Assembly: GCF_001544575.2 (NCBI RefSeq)
Contig: NZ_FCNY02000011.1
Span: 62,001-126,000, forward strand
Direction of reading: 5' to 3'
Length of the DNA stretch: 64,000 nt
Source: Caballeronia cordobensis
Lineage (GTDB): Bacteria > Pseudomonadota > Gammaproteobacteria > Burkholderiales > Burkholderiaceae
Shown here in pieces: positions 7,970 through 16,221 of the stretch (position 1 is its first letter; each line of letters starts with the position of its first letter). The position numbers were made by a program, and so were the translations under genes. The notes below the pieces were generated by a model. It had not been told where the DNA came from. It ran no database searches and worked only from the letters and a program-made list of their open reading frames with translations.

Positions 7970-9019
7970 CTACCAGATGTCGCCGACCGTGAAGCCCTCG
8001 GGAAACGGGTCCGTCGGATCGAGCACATAGGTGTTGAACCCGTAAATCCATGAGGTTCCCGACACGGTCGGCACCACCGCCGCATGCTCGCCGATGCGCA
8101 CTTCCTCCACCAGCCGCCCGGTGTACGCGATATCGAGCAGGTTCTCGTGCCGAAACGGCTCGCCGAGCTTGAGTTGTCCCTTGGCGTGGAGCGTCGCCAT
8201 CTTGGCGCATGTTCCCGTGCCGCAGGGACAACGATCGAGCGCGCCCGTCCACGTCGAAGGGTCGTCGAAATCGATCGGGCCATTGGCCACCGTGACGGTA
8301 TTGCGCCAGTCGGCCGCCGGGCTGTGCGGCGGCCCCGAAAGCTGCGACACGGTAATGCCGATGCCGGGATAGTCGGGATGCGCGACCGGCAGTTGATCCT
8401 GCGCGGCACGCAAAATGAGCGCCGAAATGCGCGTGATCTCCCGGCCCTGCTCGGGAACGAGCCGCAGCCCTTCGAACTGGCGAACGTCGGCGATGACATA
8501 GAACATGCCGCCCCACGCCACATCGACGGTCACTTTGCCGAGGCCGGGCACGTCGATCACGGCATCGAGATGCGCGGCGAACGCCGGCACGTTTCTGAAC
8601 GTGACCTGCGTGACCTTGCCGCCGCTGCATTCGGCGCGGATGCCGATAAGACCCGCCGGCGCTTCTAGCATGAACTCGGTCACGGGCTCCTGCATCGGAA
8701 TCATCCCGGTTTCCAGAAGGACGGTCGCCACCGAAATGGTGTTGCCGCCGCTCATCACCGGATACTCGGACTGCTCCATGATGATGTATCCCGCCCGCGC
8801 CTCGGGATGCTTCGACGGCACGATCAGGTTGCAGCACACGGGCGGATAGCCGCGCGGCTCGCGCAGCATGAGCTTGCGGATCTGGTCGTCGTTCTTTTCG
8901 AGCCACTTCATCTGCTCGTAGACGGTCTCGCCGGGAATCTGCGGAACGCCGCCGGTGATCACGCGCATCGGTTCGCCCGAATGCGTTTCGACTGCATTGA
9001 ACATCCGCCTGAATGACAT
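7970..9019 (-). CDS. Proline racemase superfamily enzyme (hydroxyproline epimerase type, Ser/Cys pair)
   Basis: 349 aa, matching the two-lobed proline racemase fold, which uses a pair of opposed acid/base residues. The second catalytic Cys is present (Cys266 in RCPCGTGTC). The first, normally Cys in MCGH, is Ser90 in VMSGGNTIS. Work on this superfamily describes Cys/Cys, Ser/Cys and Cys/Thr enzymes. From memory, Ser/Cys members are 4-hydroxyproline or 3-hydroxyproline epimerases, whereas Cys/Thr members are trans-3-hydroxyproline dehydratases. No other hydroxyproline catabolic gene (DAAO, deaminase, semialdehyde dehydrogenase) lies nearby, so the substrate is open. GGAGG lies about nine bases before the ATG. 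Confidence 0.85.
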   Translation of the reverse strand: MSFRRMFNAVETHSGEPMRVITGGVPQIPGETVYEQMKWLEKNDDQIRKLMLREPRGYPPVCCNLIVPSKHPEARAGYIIMEQSEYPVMSGGNTISVATVLLETGMIPMQEPVTEFMLEAPAGLIGIRAECSGGKVTQVTFRNVPAFAAHLDAVIDVPGLGKVTVDVAWGGMFYVIADVRQFEGLRLVPEQGREITRISALILRAAQDQLPVAHPDYPGIGITVSQLSGPPHSPAADWRNTVTVANGPIDFDDPSTWTGALDRCPCGTGTCAKMATLHAKGQLKLGEPFRHENLLDIAYTGRLVEEVRIGEHAAVVPTVSGTSWIYGFNTYVLDPTDPFPEGFTVGDIW

Positions 9020-9132
9020 GCCTCGCTTCCTCCGGAAATCGCGTGGGTATGGACCGCGCCTGTCAGCAAGCGTATCAAGCCGGAATGCCGCCGCAAGAAA
9101 CGTTTTCTGGGCACTATGCGATACATTTGGTT

Positions 9133-9149
9133 ATGCATAGCGAATGCAT
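9133..9149. promoter_or_regulatory. ATGCAT-N5-ATGCAT repeat upstream of the racemase operon
   Basis: Two copies of the self-complementary hexamer ATGCAT, separated by AGCGA, about 115 bases before the racemase start. This is symmetric and could be an operator, but the element is short and no binder is known. Confidence 0.25.
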
Positions 9150-9343
9150 CGCGCAAGGGTTTATCCCTAATCGGCCAGCGGACGACCGTTCGCCGCAAAG
9201 CGCATCCGCGGGCGCATCCGGTATGGCTGGGGCATACCCCTACGAAGCCGGATGACGCCGCTCTCCCCCGTCCTGTCAGGGCCGCCCGTCCGGCCCGAAT
9301 ACTTCGTTAGCTTCCGGATAACGGAATCGCGCTCAGGGTGATT

Positions 9344-9363
9344 GAAGCGCCTTTAAGCGCTTC
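9344..9363. promoter_or_regulatory. Inverted repeat GAAGCGC-N6-GCGCTTC upstream of madL
   Basis: A perfect 7-bp inverted repeat around CTTTAA ending 41 bases before the madL ATG. No T tract follows, so an operator is likelier than a terminator. The LysR gene downstream of madM is a candidate binder. Confidence 0.3.
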
Positions 9364-9404
9364 TTAGACTCGCCTCAACCCAAGCAAACAACGGAGACAC
9401 GCGA

Positions 9405-9800
9405 ATGATCATCTACGGAACGGCGCTGCTCGCGTTCTGCCATCTGGCGGGACTCTTTCTCGGCGATCTGCTCGGCGCGGCCATTGGCGTGAAGACCAAT
9501 GTCGGCGGCGTCGGCATCGCCATGCTGATGCTCATCTTCCTGCGCCTCTACCTGCACAAGAAGGGGCTGCTGCCGAAGGAAACCGAGAGCGGCGTCGCCT
9601 TCTGGGGCGCGATGTACATTCCGGTCGTCGTTGCGATGGCGGCCAACCAGAACGTCGTCGCCGCGCTCAAGGGCGGCCCGGTGGCGCTGCTTTCGGCGCT
9701 GGGCGCGGCTGCCGCCTGCGCGGTCTGCATCGCCGTTCTTTCCCGCACCGGCCGCGACAGCACCACGCTCGAGCTGGCCCCGCGTCTCGAAGAAATCTGA
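9405..9800 (+). CDS. madL: Malonate transporter subunit MadL
   Basis: 131 aa, very hydrophobic, with about four transmembrane helices. The opening IIYGTALLAFCHLAGLFLGD and the segment GVKTNVGGVGIAMLMLIFLRLY are those of MadL, the small subunit of the MadLM sodium-dependent malonate carrier of the inner membrane. The pairing with madM 16 bases later settles the call. No malonate decarboxylase genes are in the window, so the carrier must serve enzymes encoded elsewhere. Confidence 0.93.
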   Translation: MIIYGTALLAFCHLAGLFLGDLLGAAIGVKTNVGGVGIAMLMLIFLRLYLHKKGLLPKETESGVAFWGAMYIPVVVAMAANQNVVAALKGGPVALLSALGAAAACAVCIAVLSRTGRDSTTLELAPRLEEI

Positions 9801-9816
9801 ACCAGGAGTGAGCGCC

Positions 9817-10584
9817 ATGTTTGAAATGATCGACAAAGTGCTGGTTCACAACGGGCTCGTCACGGCGTTCGCGCTGGTCGGGCTCATCATGTGGGTGTCC
9901 GCCATTCTCTCGCGCAAGCTGACCTTCGGGCGCGTGCACGGTTCGGCCATCGCCATCGTGATCGGTCTCGTGCTCGCCTATTTCGGCGGCGCGTTCACAT
10001 CCGGGCAGAAGGGCCTCGCCGACATTCCGCTTTTCGCGGGCGTCGGCCTGATGGGCGGCGCGATGCTGCGCGACTTCGCCATCGTCGCGACGGCGTTCGA
10101 AGTGCAGGCGACGGAAGCGCGCAAGGCCGGCCTCATCGGCGTGGTGTCGCTGCTGCTCGGGACGCTGCTGCCTTTCGTGGTCGGCGCGAGCATGGCGCAT
10201 GCGTTCGGCTATACGGATGCCGTCAGCATGACGACCATCGGCGCGGGCGCTGTCACGTACATCGTGGGCCCCGTGACCGGCGCGGCGATCGGCGCGAGTT
10301 CGGACGTCATTGCGCTCAGCATCGCGACGGGGCTCATCAAGGCGATCATCGTGATGATCGGCACGCCGCTCGCCGCCGGATTCATGGGCCTCAAAACGCC
10401 GCGCTCCGCGATGATCTTCGGCGGCCTCGCGGGAACCGTCAGCGGCGTCAGCGCGGGACTCGCCGCGACGGACCGCCGGCTCGTTCCCTACGGCGCGCTC
10501 ATCGCCACGTTTCATACGGGCGTCGGATGCCTGCTCGGCCCGTCCGTGCTGTTCTTCGCGACGCGCTCGCTGATGGGCGCGTGA
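9817..10584 (+). CDS. madM: Malonate transporter subunit MadM
   Basis: 255 aa, multi-spanning, the large MadLM subunit. Seen directly: a start 16 bases after madL, AGGAG seven bases before the ATG, and repeated Gly-rich helices such as PLFAGVGLMGGAMLRDFAIV and TTIGAGAVTYIVGPVTGAA. Function as a Na+/malonate symporter subunit is taken from the family. It ends two bases before the stop codon of a convergent LysR gene. Confidence 0.93.
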   Translation: MFEMIDKVLVHNGLVTAFALVGLIMWVSAILSRKLTFGRVHGSAIAIVIGLVLAYFGGAFTSGQKGLADIPLFAGVGLMGGAMLRDFAIVATAFEVQATEARKAGLIGVVSLLLGTLLPFVVGASMAHAFGYTDAVSMTTIGAGAVTYIVGPVTGAAIGASSDVIALSIATGLIKAIIVMIGTPLAAGFMGLKTPRSAMIFGGLAGTVSGVSAGLAATDRRLVPYGALIATFHTGVGCLLGPSVLFFATRSLMGA

Positions 10585-10586
10585 GC

Positions 10587-11501
10587 CTAGCCCGCGTTTC
10601 GCGTGCGCAGACGGCACACCGCCATGAGCGCCAGCAGATTCGGATCGCGTTCGCGTGCGCGCAGAAAGCTCACGCCGATCGTCTGGCGCATCAGGTATTG
10701 CGGCTTGAGCGGAATGAATTGCACCTTGTCGCCGAACACGCCGCGCACGCGGCCCGGCAGCAGCGTGTAGCCGACGCCGCCGCTCACGAGGTTCATCAGG
10801 GAAAAGATATCGCCGACTTTCATCGTGACGTTCGGCGTGAAGTCGGCGACGCGGAACGCTTCCATGAAGCCGCGATACGTCGCGAAACCCTCGCCCAGCG
10901 AGACGAAGGTCTCGTCGCGGCAGTCGCGCAGATCGACCGCCGCAAGACGCGCATAAGGCGAAGCGGCGGGCGCGGCAAAAAAGATGTCGTCTTCGAAAAG
11001 CGGCAGGGATTCGATTTCCGATTCCCCCTCCGGCAACGCCATCAACGCGGCATCGATCTCGCCCTGCTTGAGCTTGCCGAGCAGTTCCGCGTTCGAACCC
11101 AGCGCTAGCTCGACCTGAAGCGTCGGCCGCCGCACCTTGATGTCGATGAGAATGCCCGGCACGGTCCGGATGGTCAGCGAATACAACGAGCCGATCTTCA
11201 GGCGGTCCGACGAATAGCCGGCGGCCTCACGCGTCGCCCGAATGCCTTCGGACATCAGCGTGAGCACTTCCTGCGCGACGTCCGCGAGCATCTGCGCGGC
11301 GTCGGTGGATTTGAGATTGCGCCCCTCGTGACGGAACAGCGCGCAGCGCACGCCTTGTTCGAGCGAACGCAGCGCACGGTGCACGCTAACCGTGCTGACG
11401 TCCAGCACTTCCGCCGCTTTCGAGAGGTTGCCCGTCTCCATGAAAGCGAGCAGGACTTCGAGCTTGCGGAAGGTGATTTCCTCGTCGATTCGATCGGACA
11501 T
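10587..11501 (-). CDS. LysR-family regulator, probably of madLM
   Basis: 304 aa. The N-terminal winged helix reads FRKLEVLLAFMETGNLSKAA followed by VSVHRALRSLEQG, then a LysR substrate-binding domain (GEIDAALMALPEG, LVSGGVGYTLLPGR). I take the ATG at 11501; the open frame continues to a TTG at 11522. Its stop lies two bases from the end of madM in convergent orientation, and LysR genes beside mad/mdc genes often control malonate use, so it probably senses malonate. That link is inferred from position only. Confidence 0.88.
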   Translation of the reverse strand: MSDRIDEEITFRKLEVLLAFMETGNLSKAAEVLDVSTVSVHRALRSLEQGVRCALFRHEGRNLKSTDAAQMLADVAQEVLTLMSEGIRATREAAGYSSDRLKIGSLYSLTIRTVPGILIDIKVRRPTLQVELALGSNAELLGKLKQGEIDAALMALPEGESEIESLPLFEDDIFFAAPAASPYARLAAVDLRDCRDETFVSLGEGFATYRGFMEAFRVADFTPNVTMKVGDIFSLMNLVSGGVGYTLLPGRVRGVFGDKVQFIPLKPQYLMRQTIGVSFLRARERDPNLLALMAVCRLRTRNAG

Positions 11502-11564
11502 CTCGTCGGAAGAATGATCCAAATTGAAGATTATCTGCGGGCCGGATCGTTTGATATATAGCGA

Positions 11565-12038
11565 CTAGCCCGTAGCGCCGGGGCGCGGGCGCGGAGCGTG
11601 CCGCGCGAGAAACCGGTCGAGCTGACTTGCAAAGGTCTTGCTGTCGCCGGGACTGTACGCCGCGGGGCCGCCCGTATCGACGCCCGACGCGCGAAGCTGA
11701 TCCATCACTTCGCGCATGGTCACGCGTTCCTGAATGTTCTCGCGCGAAAACCAGCCTCCGCGCGGGTCGAGCACATGCGCGCCCTTCTCGATGGCGGCCG
11801 CGGCAAGCGGGATGTCCGCGGTGATCACGAGATCGCCGTCATCGACCAGTTCGATGATGCGGTCATCGGCGGCGTCGAAACCGGCGGGCACCTGGATCGC
11901 CTTGATGAAGGGCGAAGGCGGCGTGCGCAAGTACTGATTCGCCACGAGCGTGACGCAAATTTCGACGCGACGTGCCGCGCGAAACAGCATCTCCTTGACG
12001 ACGACCGGGCAGGCGTCCGCATCAACCAGCACTTGCAT
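11565..12038 (-). CDS. YaiI/YqxD family protein (DUF188)
   Basis: 157 aa with the family's opening VLVDADACPVVVKEML and the segments VITADIPLAAAAIEKGA and LDPRGGWFSRENI, features of the PIN-like YaiI/YqxD family. The conserved acidic residues (DADACP, DDRI, TADIPLA) suggest a metal site like that of PIN nucleases, but no activity is established for the family. Cytoplasmic, single gene. The Pro/Arg-rich tail (RHAPRPRPGATG) is a lineage-specific extension. Confidence 0.92.
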   Translation of the reverse strand: MQVLVDADACPVVVKEMLFRAARRVEICVTLVANQYLRTPPSPFIKAIQVPAGFDAADDRIIELVDDGDLVITADIPLAAAAIEKGAHVLDPRGGWFSRENIQERVTMREVMDQLRASGVDTGGPAAYSPGDSKTFASQLDRFLARHAPRPRPGATG

Positions 12039-12095
12039 CGAGGGGTGTCCGAATGAGAGAAAGCATCGATGTTACTCGATGCATCAGTAACCGAA

Positions 12096-12632
12096 TCAGT
12101 AACCGATCCTGAGCGGCTCGGGATGATCGCGCGTGATCACGCGCTTCGCGGCGGCCGGATAGCCCATGATCGTGAGCGGACTGGCGAACTGATTGCACGT
12201 GCCCGGGCTCGCGCCGAGTGCCGAGCGCACGGTCAAGGCCTGCTCCGGACCCGGCGCGGCGAAATAAACCGTGACCTCGCTGCCGCGCCTGAACGGGATG
12301 GCGAATCGCGGTCCCCAGATGGAGAGAATGACCGGATCGCCGCTGCAATCCGTCGACGTGAACTGTCCCGACGACACCGCGAGCCATTGAAAGTCGGTCG
12401 CGGAAAAATGAAAGCTCGCGTCCTGCACGCGCGTGATGGGCACGACCGCGGTCGCGTCCCCGGCGGTGAACGCCACGCCGTTCTGCGCGCTGAAACTGGT
12501 GAGATCGCCGATCGCCTGTCCATTCGCATCGAACACGCGGACCGGGCGGGAATTCGCGTGATACGCGCCATCGTCGGCGAACGATGCGACCGCGAAGAGC
12601 GCCAGCAATGCGCCGGCCAAGCAATGTTTCAT
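12096..12632 (-). CDS. Exported protein of unknown function, tandem paralogue 1
   Basis: 178 aa from the ATG at 12632 (MKHCLAGALLALFAVASFA is a clear signal peptide). The mature part follows a pattern shared with the next two genes: RVFDANGQAIGDL near the start, a central STDCSGDP, an R-x-G-x-x-VTVYF strand, a second Cys, and the C-terminal HPEPLRIGY. The two Cys may form a disulfide. It is predicted to be all-beta and periplasmic or secreted. Function unknown. It lies 33 bases downstream of the second paralogue, so the three form one transcription unit. Confidence 0.7.
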   Translation of the reverse strand: MKHCLAGALLALFAVASFADDGAYHANSRPVRVFDANGQAIGDLTSFSAQNGVAFTAGDATAVVPITRVQDASFHFSATDFQWLAVSSGQFTSTDCSGDPVILSIWGPRFAIPFRRGSEVTVYFAAPGPEQALTVRSALGASPGTCNQFASPLTIMGYPAAAKRVITRDHPEPLRIGY

Positions 12633-12665
12633 ATCGGCCTCCATCCGGACCGCGTTCGAAGCGCG

Positions 12666-13241
12666 TCAGAACACGATGCGCAGCGGTTCGGGATGACGTT
12701 GAGTCAGCGGATACGTGCTTCTGACCGCCCAATACAGCGAGCCCTCGTCGAACGGCGTGGGGCTGCACGAGGTCGCGCCGGTGCTGTCGGTCTGTCTCAG
12801 CGACCACACGTGGACGTCGCCGGAATATCCGCCGACGGCCGTGTACACCGTCACGTCGACGCCGTCTCTGACCGCGATGGCCGGCACCGGACTGCCCGAT
12901 AACGGCACGAGTACGCTTCCGCTGCAATCGGTCGTCGCATATCCCGCGGATTGATTGGCGGTCCATTCGTACTCGGAGGCCGAATACTGCAACGGCCCGA
13001 TGCGCTTGTGATCGACGATGACGAATACAGGCTCGCCGTCTATCGCGATGTACACGCCGTTGACGCCCCCGAAGTATTCGAGCGGGCCGACTGCTTTGCC
13101 CCGCGCGTCGTAGACCATCGGCAGGCGGGCTTCGTCGCGCGTGTCGTGTGCATCGCGCCCGCCGCGCCGCGCGTCGTCGCGGCCACCCGCAAAGCTCAGG
13201 CTCGCGCACAGGACGAGCAGGACAACGAGGCATCGGCGCAT
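12666..13241 (-). CDS. Exported protein of unknown function, tandem paralogue 2
   Basis: 191 aa from the ATG at 13241 with signal peptide MRRCLVVLLVLCASLSFAG and a charged Arg/Asp-rich linker. The shared architecture is kept: MVYDARGKAVGPL, GGVNGVYIAIDG, ATTDCSGSVLVP, DGVDVTVYT, a second Cys in TSCSP, then PLTQRHPEPLRIVF at the end. It differs enough from its neighbours that the duplications are old or under diversifying selection. Function unknown. Confidence 0.7.
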   Translation of the reverse strand: MRRCLVVLLVLCASLSFAGGRDDARRGGRDAHDTRDEARLPMVYDARGKAVGPLEYFGGVNGVYIAIDGEPVFVIVDHKRIGPLQYSASEYEWTANQSAGYATTDCSGSVLVPLSGSPVPAIAVRDGVDVTVYTAVGGYSGDVHVWSLRQTDSTGATSCSPTPFDEGSLYWAVRSTYPLTQRHPEPLRIVF

Positions 13242-13267
13242 GGCGCTTCTCCGTCGATTCCGGTCGA

Positions 13268-13837
13268 TCAATAGCCGATGGTCAGCGGCTCGGGATAATG
13301 CGCCGTCAGCGGATAATTCGTCTCGGCTCTGAACGCCGGCACGGGCGCGGTCGAAGGCGGCACATGACCGATGATGGGCGGCGGCGTGCAGTTCACGCCA
13401 TCGGACACGGCGACGATCGGCGCGCCGGATGACACGGTATCGCCCGCGATCAACAGCGTGACGTCGGCGCCTTTTCTCATGGCGAGAGAGGGCCGCGGAC
13501 CGCTGCCGGGCGAGATGATCGGCGAGCCGCTGCAGTCGGTGGTCGAGTAATTGAACGGCCCGAACGTCGACCACTGGAATTTCGACGAGTCGGACTGGTT
13601 GACGTCGATGCGCAGCCATGTCACGGCGGCGAAGACGATTGCGCCGTCGATGTCGAGATACACGCCGTCTGCGCCGCGATACGACGCGAGGCGTCCGATC
13701 AGCGTGCCGTTTGCATCGAATACTTTGAGGGCGCGATGATCGTCATGCCGCCGCCGCTCGTGCCCGTCGTCGGCATGCGCATGAAGCGACAGCGCGCCCA
13801 CGAACAATGAAAGCACGACGAGGAGCAAGCGACGCAT
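13268..13837 (-). CDS. Exported protein of unknown function, tandem paralogue 3
   Basis: 189 aa from the ATG at 13837. Signal peptide ends LSLHAHAD, followed by a His/Arg-rich linker (DDGHERRRHDDHR) that could bind metal. Shared motifs are KVFDANGTLIGRL, ADGVYLDIDG, YSTTDCSGSPII, KGADVTLLI, a second Cys in NCTPPP, and the ending PLTAHYPEPLTIGY. It is the first gene of the three-gene set. The family resembles loosely described exported beta-rich proteins with a TDCSG segment; no function is known to me. Confidence 0.7.
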   Translation of the reverse strand: MRRLLLVVLSLFVGALSLHAHADDGHERRRHDDHRALKVFDANGTLIGRLASYRGADGVYLDIDGAIVFAAVTWLRIDVNQSDSSKFQWSTFGPFNYSTTDCSGSPIISPGSGPRPSLAMRKGADVTLLIAGDTVSSGAPIVAVSDGVNCTPPPIIGHVPPSTAPVPAFRAETNYPLTAHYPEPLTIGY

Positions 13838-14049
13838 GAGCGCCTCCTTCGACCGACAGCGTCCGCACGGCTTGCGGGCTCGGATCTGTCTGCTCAATGA
13901 GGATAGATTCGCGCTGCTTTCATTTCAAGGGCGATGCGGACCGCATGCCGCGCGCGCAGGCTGCATCGCCCGCGGAAATTTTTTATAGTGAGTCACTTTC
14001 CGGCCTGCATCGATTCTGCATCGATTGCGCCCTTCGACATGATCTCGAC

Positions 14050-14826
14050 ATGAGCACATGGCTGCATGACCTTCCGCTCTGGCAGATGACGCTCGTCGTG
14101 TTCATCGCGACCGGTGTCATCGCGTGGGCGATCCATCGCGTCACCGGCTGGCTGGCCGCGGGTCCGCATCGGCGCTCGCTGGCGGTTTCGCCCGGCCTGC
14201 TGTCGCCGGTCGGCGTCATCTTCGGCTTGCTCGTCGCGTTCACCGCGGCGCAGGTGTGGAACGACACCGAGCGCGCCAACGCCGCCGTCGATGCCGAAGC
14301 GGGCGCGCTGCGATCCGTCGTCGTGCTTTCAGCCGTGTTGCCCGGCGAGGCCCAGGCGCAGTTGCGCAAGCTGGTGCACGACTACATCGAATACACGATC
14401 ACGACCGAATGGCCGATGATGGCGCAAGGCGCGGTCACGCTGAAGATCAGTCCGCCCACGCTCAACCGGGCGCTGCAGTTCGCGCTCTCACTGCCGGCAA
14501 GCGCGGCGGGGCAACAGATTGCGCAGCGCCAGATTGCCGTGTCGCTCGAACAGGCGCTGGAAGCGCGCCGTCAGCGGATTCTGGTGAGCCGGTCCGAAGT
14601 CAGCGGCGTCAAGTGGGCATGCCTGAGTTTTCTTGCGGCGTGTCTGGTGTTCGCCATCGCGCTCGTTCATTGCGAAAACCGGCTGACCTCGGCGCTCGCC
14701 ATCGGCCTGTTTTCGGCGAGCGTCGCAACCGCCATGCTGATGATCCTCGCGCACGACCGCCCCTTCACCGGGGCCGTCGCCGTGAAGCCCGAACCGCTCA
14801 GGCAAGTGATGCCCGAAGACGGGTGA
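14050..14826 (+). CDS. DUF4239-like (bestrophin-like) membrane protein
   Basis: 258 aa from the ATG at 14050; the frame stays open upstream to 13897 but without a good start. Hydrophobic helices at about residues 10-30 and 50-70, a long helical soluble part in the middle (AGALRSVVVLSAVLP, AQLRKLVHDYIEYT, EARRQRILVSRSE), then two more C-terminal helices (FLAACLVFAIALVH, SALAIGLFSASVATAMLMI). This two-plus-two layout with GLLVAFTAAQVWN and a conserved WP in TTEWPMM fits DUF4239. Such proteins are predicted inner-membrane channels of unknown role. Confidence 0.7.
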   Translation: MSTWLHDLPLWQMTLVVFIATGVIAWAIHRVTGWLAAGPHRRSLAVSPGLLSPVGVIFGLLVAFTAAQVWNDTERANAAVDAEAGALRSVVVLSAVLPGEAQAQLRKLVHDYIEYTITTEWPMMAQGAVTLKISPPTLNRALQFALSLPASAAGQQIAQRQIAVSLEQALEARRQRILVSRSEVSGVKWACLSFLAACLVFAIALVHCENRLTSALAIGLFSASVATAMLMILAHDRPFTGAVAVKPEPLRQVMPEDG

Positions 14827-14839
14827 CGGAGCGTTGCCT

Positions 14840-15484
14840 TCAGGCCGTTTCGTCGATGATCTTCCGTATCGCCTCTTCGAACGCTTCGTGAGGCTGGCCG
14901 CCGCTCACGAGATATTTCCGGTCGAAGATGATCGCGGGCACGGACTGAATGCCGAGTTGCTGAAACTCGTGCTCTTCGGCGCGGACTTCGTCGGCGTACA
15001 GACCGCTTTGCAGCACGTCCCGCGCGCGGTCGCCGTCGAGTCCGGCGCTTCGGGCCGCTTCGATCAGGACATCGGCATCGCTCACGTCCTTGCCGTCGCC
15101 GTGATAGGCACCGAGGAGCGCGAGCTTGAGCGGCAACTGCCGGCCTTCGAGACGCGCCCAATGCAGCAGCCGGTGCGCGTCGAAAGTGTTGTAGACCCAG
15201 TTGCGCTCGCCGAACGTGAAACCTTCGCGCGCGCCGCGCTCGCGGAGCGTCGCCTGCGTCTCTTCGATCTGCGCGGGCGTGCGGCCATACTTGCGGCCGA
15301 GATAATCGACGATGCGCTCGCCTTCCGGCTTCATGTCCGGATTCAGTTCGAACGGATGCAGCGTGATGTTTGCATCGACGGAATCGCCCAGGCGCTCCAG
15401 TGCGCGCTGCAAGGAGGAAAGGCCCACGGCGCACCACGGGCAGGCGATGTCGGAAACGAAGTCGATTTGAAGCGTGCGGGACAT
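14840..15484 (-). CDS. DsbA-family oxidoreductase (FrnE-like)
   Basis: 214 aa, no signal peptide, so cytoplasmic. The thioredoxin-fold active site is CPWC in SDIACPWCAVG near the N-terminus. HPFELNPDM, FDAHRLLHWA and the cis-Pro loop GIQSVPAIIFDRKYLVSGGQ are typical of the FrnE/2-hydroxychromene isomerase-like branch, which acts as a disulfide oxidoreductase. The ATG at 15484 begins the conserved domain. It is convergent with the membrane protein gene 13 bases away. Confidence 0.9.
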   Translation of the reverse strand: MSRTLQIDFVSDIACPWCAVGLSSLQRALERLGDSVDANITLHPFELNPDMKPEGERIVDYLGRKYGRTPAQIEETQATLRERGAREGFTFGERNWVYNTFDAHRLLHWARLEGRQLPLKLALLGAYHGDGKDVSDADVLIEAARSAGLDGDRARDVLQSGLYADEVRAEEHEFQQLGIQSVPAIIFDRKYLVSGGQPHEAFEEAIRKIIDETA

Positions 15485-15598
15485 GGAATTTGCCGGTAAG
15501 TCGAAACGGAGCCGACAGCGTAGCGCTAATCCCGTGGGCTTGCAGTGTCGATTTCCGCACGGCTCGTTCGTTGTAGGAATATCGATCTGGAGAACACC

Positions 15599-16216
15599 AT
15601 GCGCAAGCTCATCGTTTCGGCTTTCATCAGTCTGGATGGCGTAATGCAGGCTCCCGGCGGACCCGAAGAAGATCGCAGCGGCGGCTTCGGTTTTGGCGGC
15701 TGGACCGTTCCGTACGCGGACGACGCCATTGGCCAGCACGTGCAGGATCTGCTTTCACAGCCGTTCGAACTGCTGCTCGGGCGGCGGACCTACGACATCT
15801 TCGCGTCGTACTGGCCGCGCGTGCCGGCGGATTCCGGCAGCAGCGCGATCGCCGAACCGTTCAACCGCGTCGCCAAGCACGTCGCAACGCATCGGCCCGG
15901 CGATCTCGGCTGGCACAACAGTCATGCGCTAAAGGGCGATCCCGCCGACGCGATCCGCGCGCTCAAACAGCAGAATGGCGCGAATCTGCTGACGTTCGGA
16001 AGCGGCGAACTGGTGCGCCAACTACTCGCCGCCGGTCTGGTGGATGATCTTCGCCTGCTGATCTACCCCGTCATGCTCGGGCGCGGCAAGCGCCTCTTCG
16101 GCGACGACGCAGAGGCGCGCGCCTTCGCGCTCGAACGCTCGGCGGCCACGCCCGGCGGCGTGCTGATGACGCGCTACGTGCGCAATGGCGACGTGCGCAC
16201 AGGCACGTTCGACTGA
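15599..16216 (+). CDS. Dihydrofolate reductase / RibD C-terminal family protein
   Basis: 205 aa. MRKLIVSAFISLDGVMQAPGG at the start and LLGRRTYDIFASYWP are the family's nucleotide- and substrate-binding stretches, and LLTFGSGELVRQLLAAGLVDDL followed by PVMLGRGKRLFG is the C-terminal half. These small NADPH reductases (YyaP/YwjB type) are usually unassigned and are not the housekeeping DHFR. GGAG lies four to six bases before the ATG. Ends five bases before the stop of a convergent HxlR gene. Confidence 0.9.
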   Translation: MRKLIVSAFISLDGVMQAPGGPEEDRSGGFGFGGWTVPYADDAIGQHVQDLLSQPFELLLGRRTYDIFASYWPRVPADSGSSAIAEPFNRVAKHVATHRPGDLGWHNSHALKGDPADAIRALKQQNGANLLTFGSGELVRQLLAAGLVDDLRLLIYPVMLGRGKRLFGDDAEARAFALERSAATPGGVLMTRYVRNGDVRTGTFD

Positions 16217-16221
16217 GCCGC

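Larger units (their letters stand above)
9020..9404. other. 385-base divergent intergenic region, racemase / madL
   Basis: No credible coding region. It must hold the promoters of both divergent units. Two inverted repeats, listed separately, lie at 9133-9149 and 9344-9363. The 9100-9160 part is visibly richer in A and T than the surroundings. Confidence 0.5.

Noticed and set aside
6910..9019. Idea of a hydroxyproline degradation operon
   Set aside because: Only an epimerase-like gene and an aldo/keto reductase are present; the oxidase, deaminase and semialdehyde dehydrogenase needed are absent.
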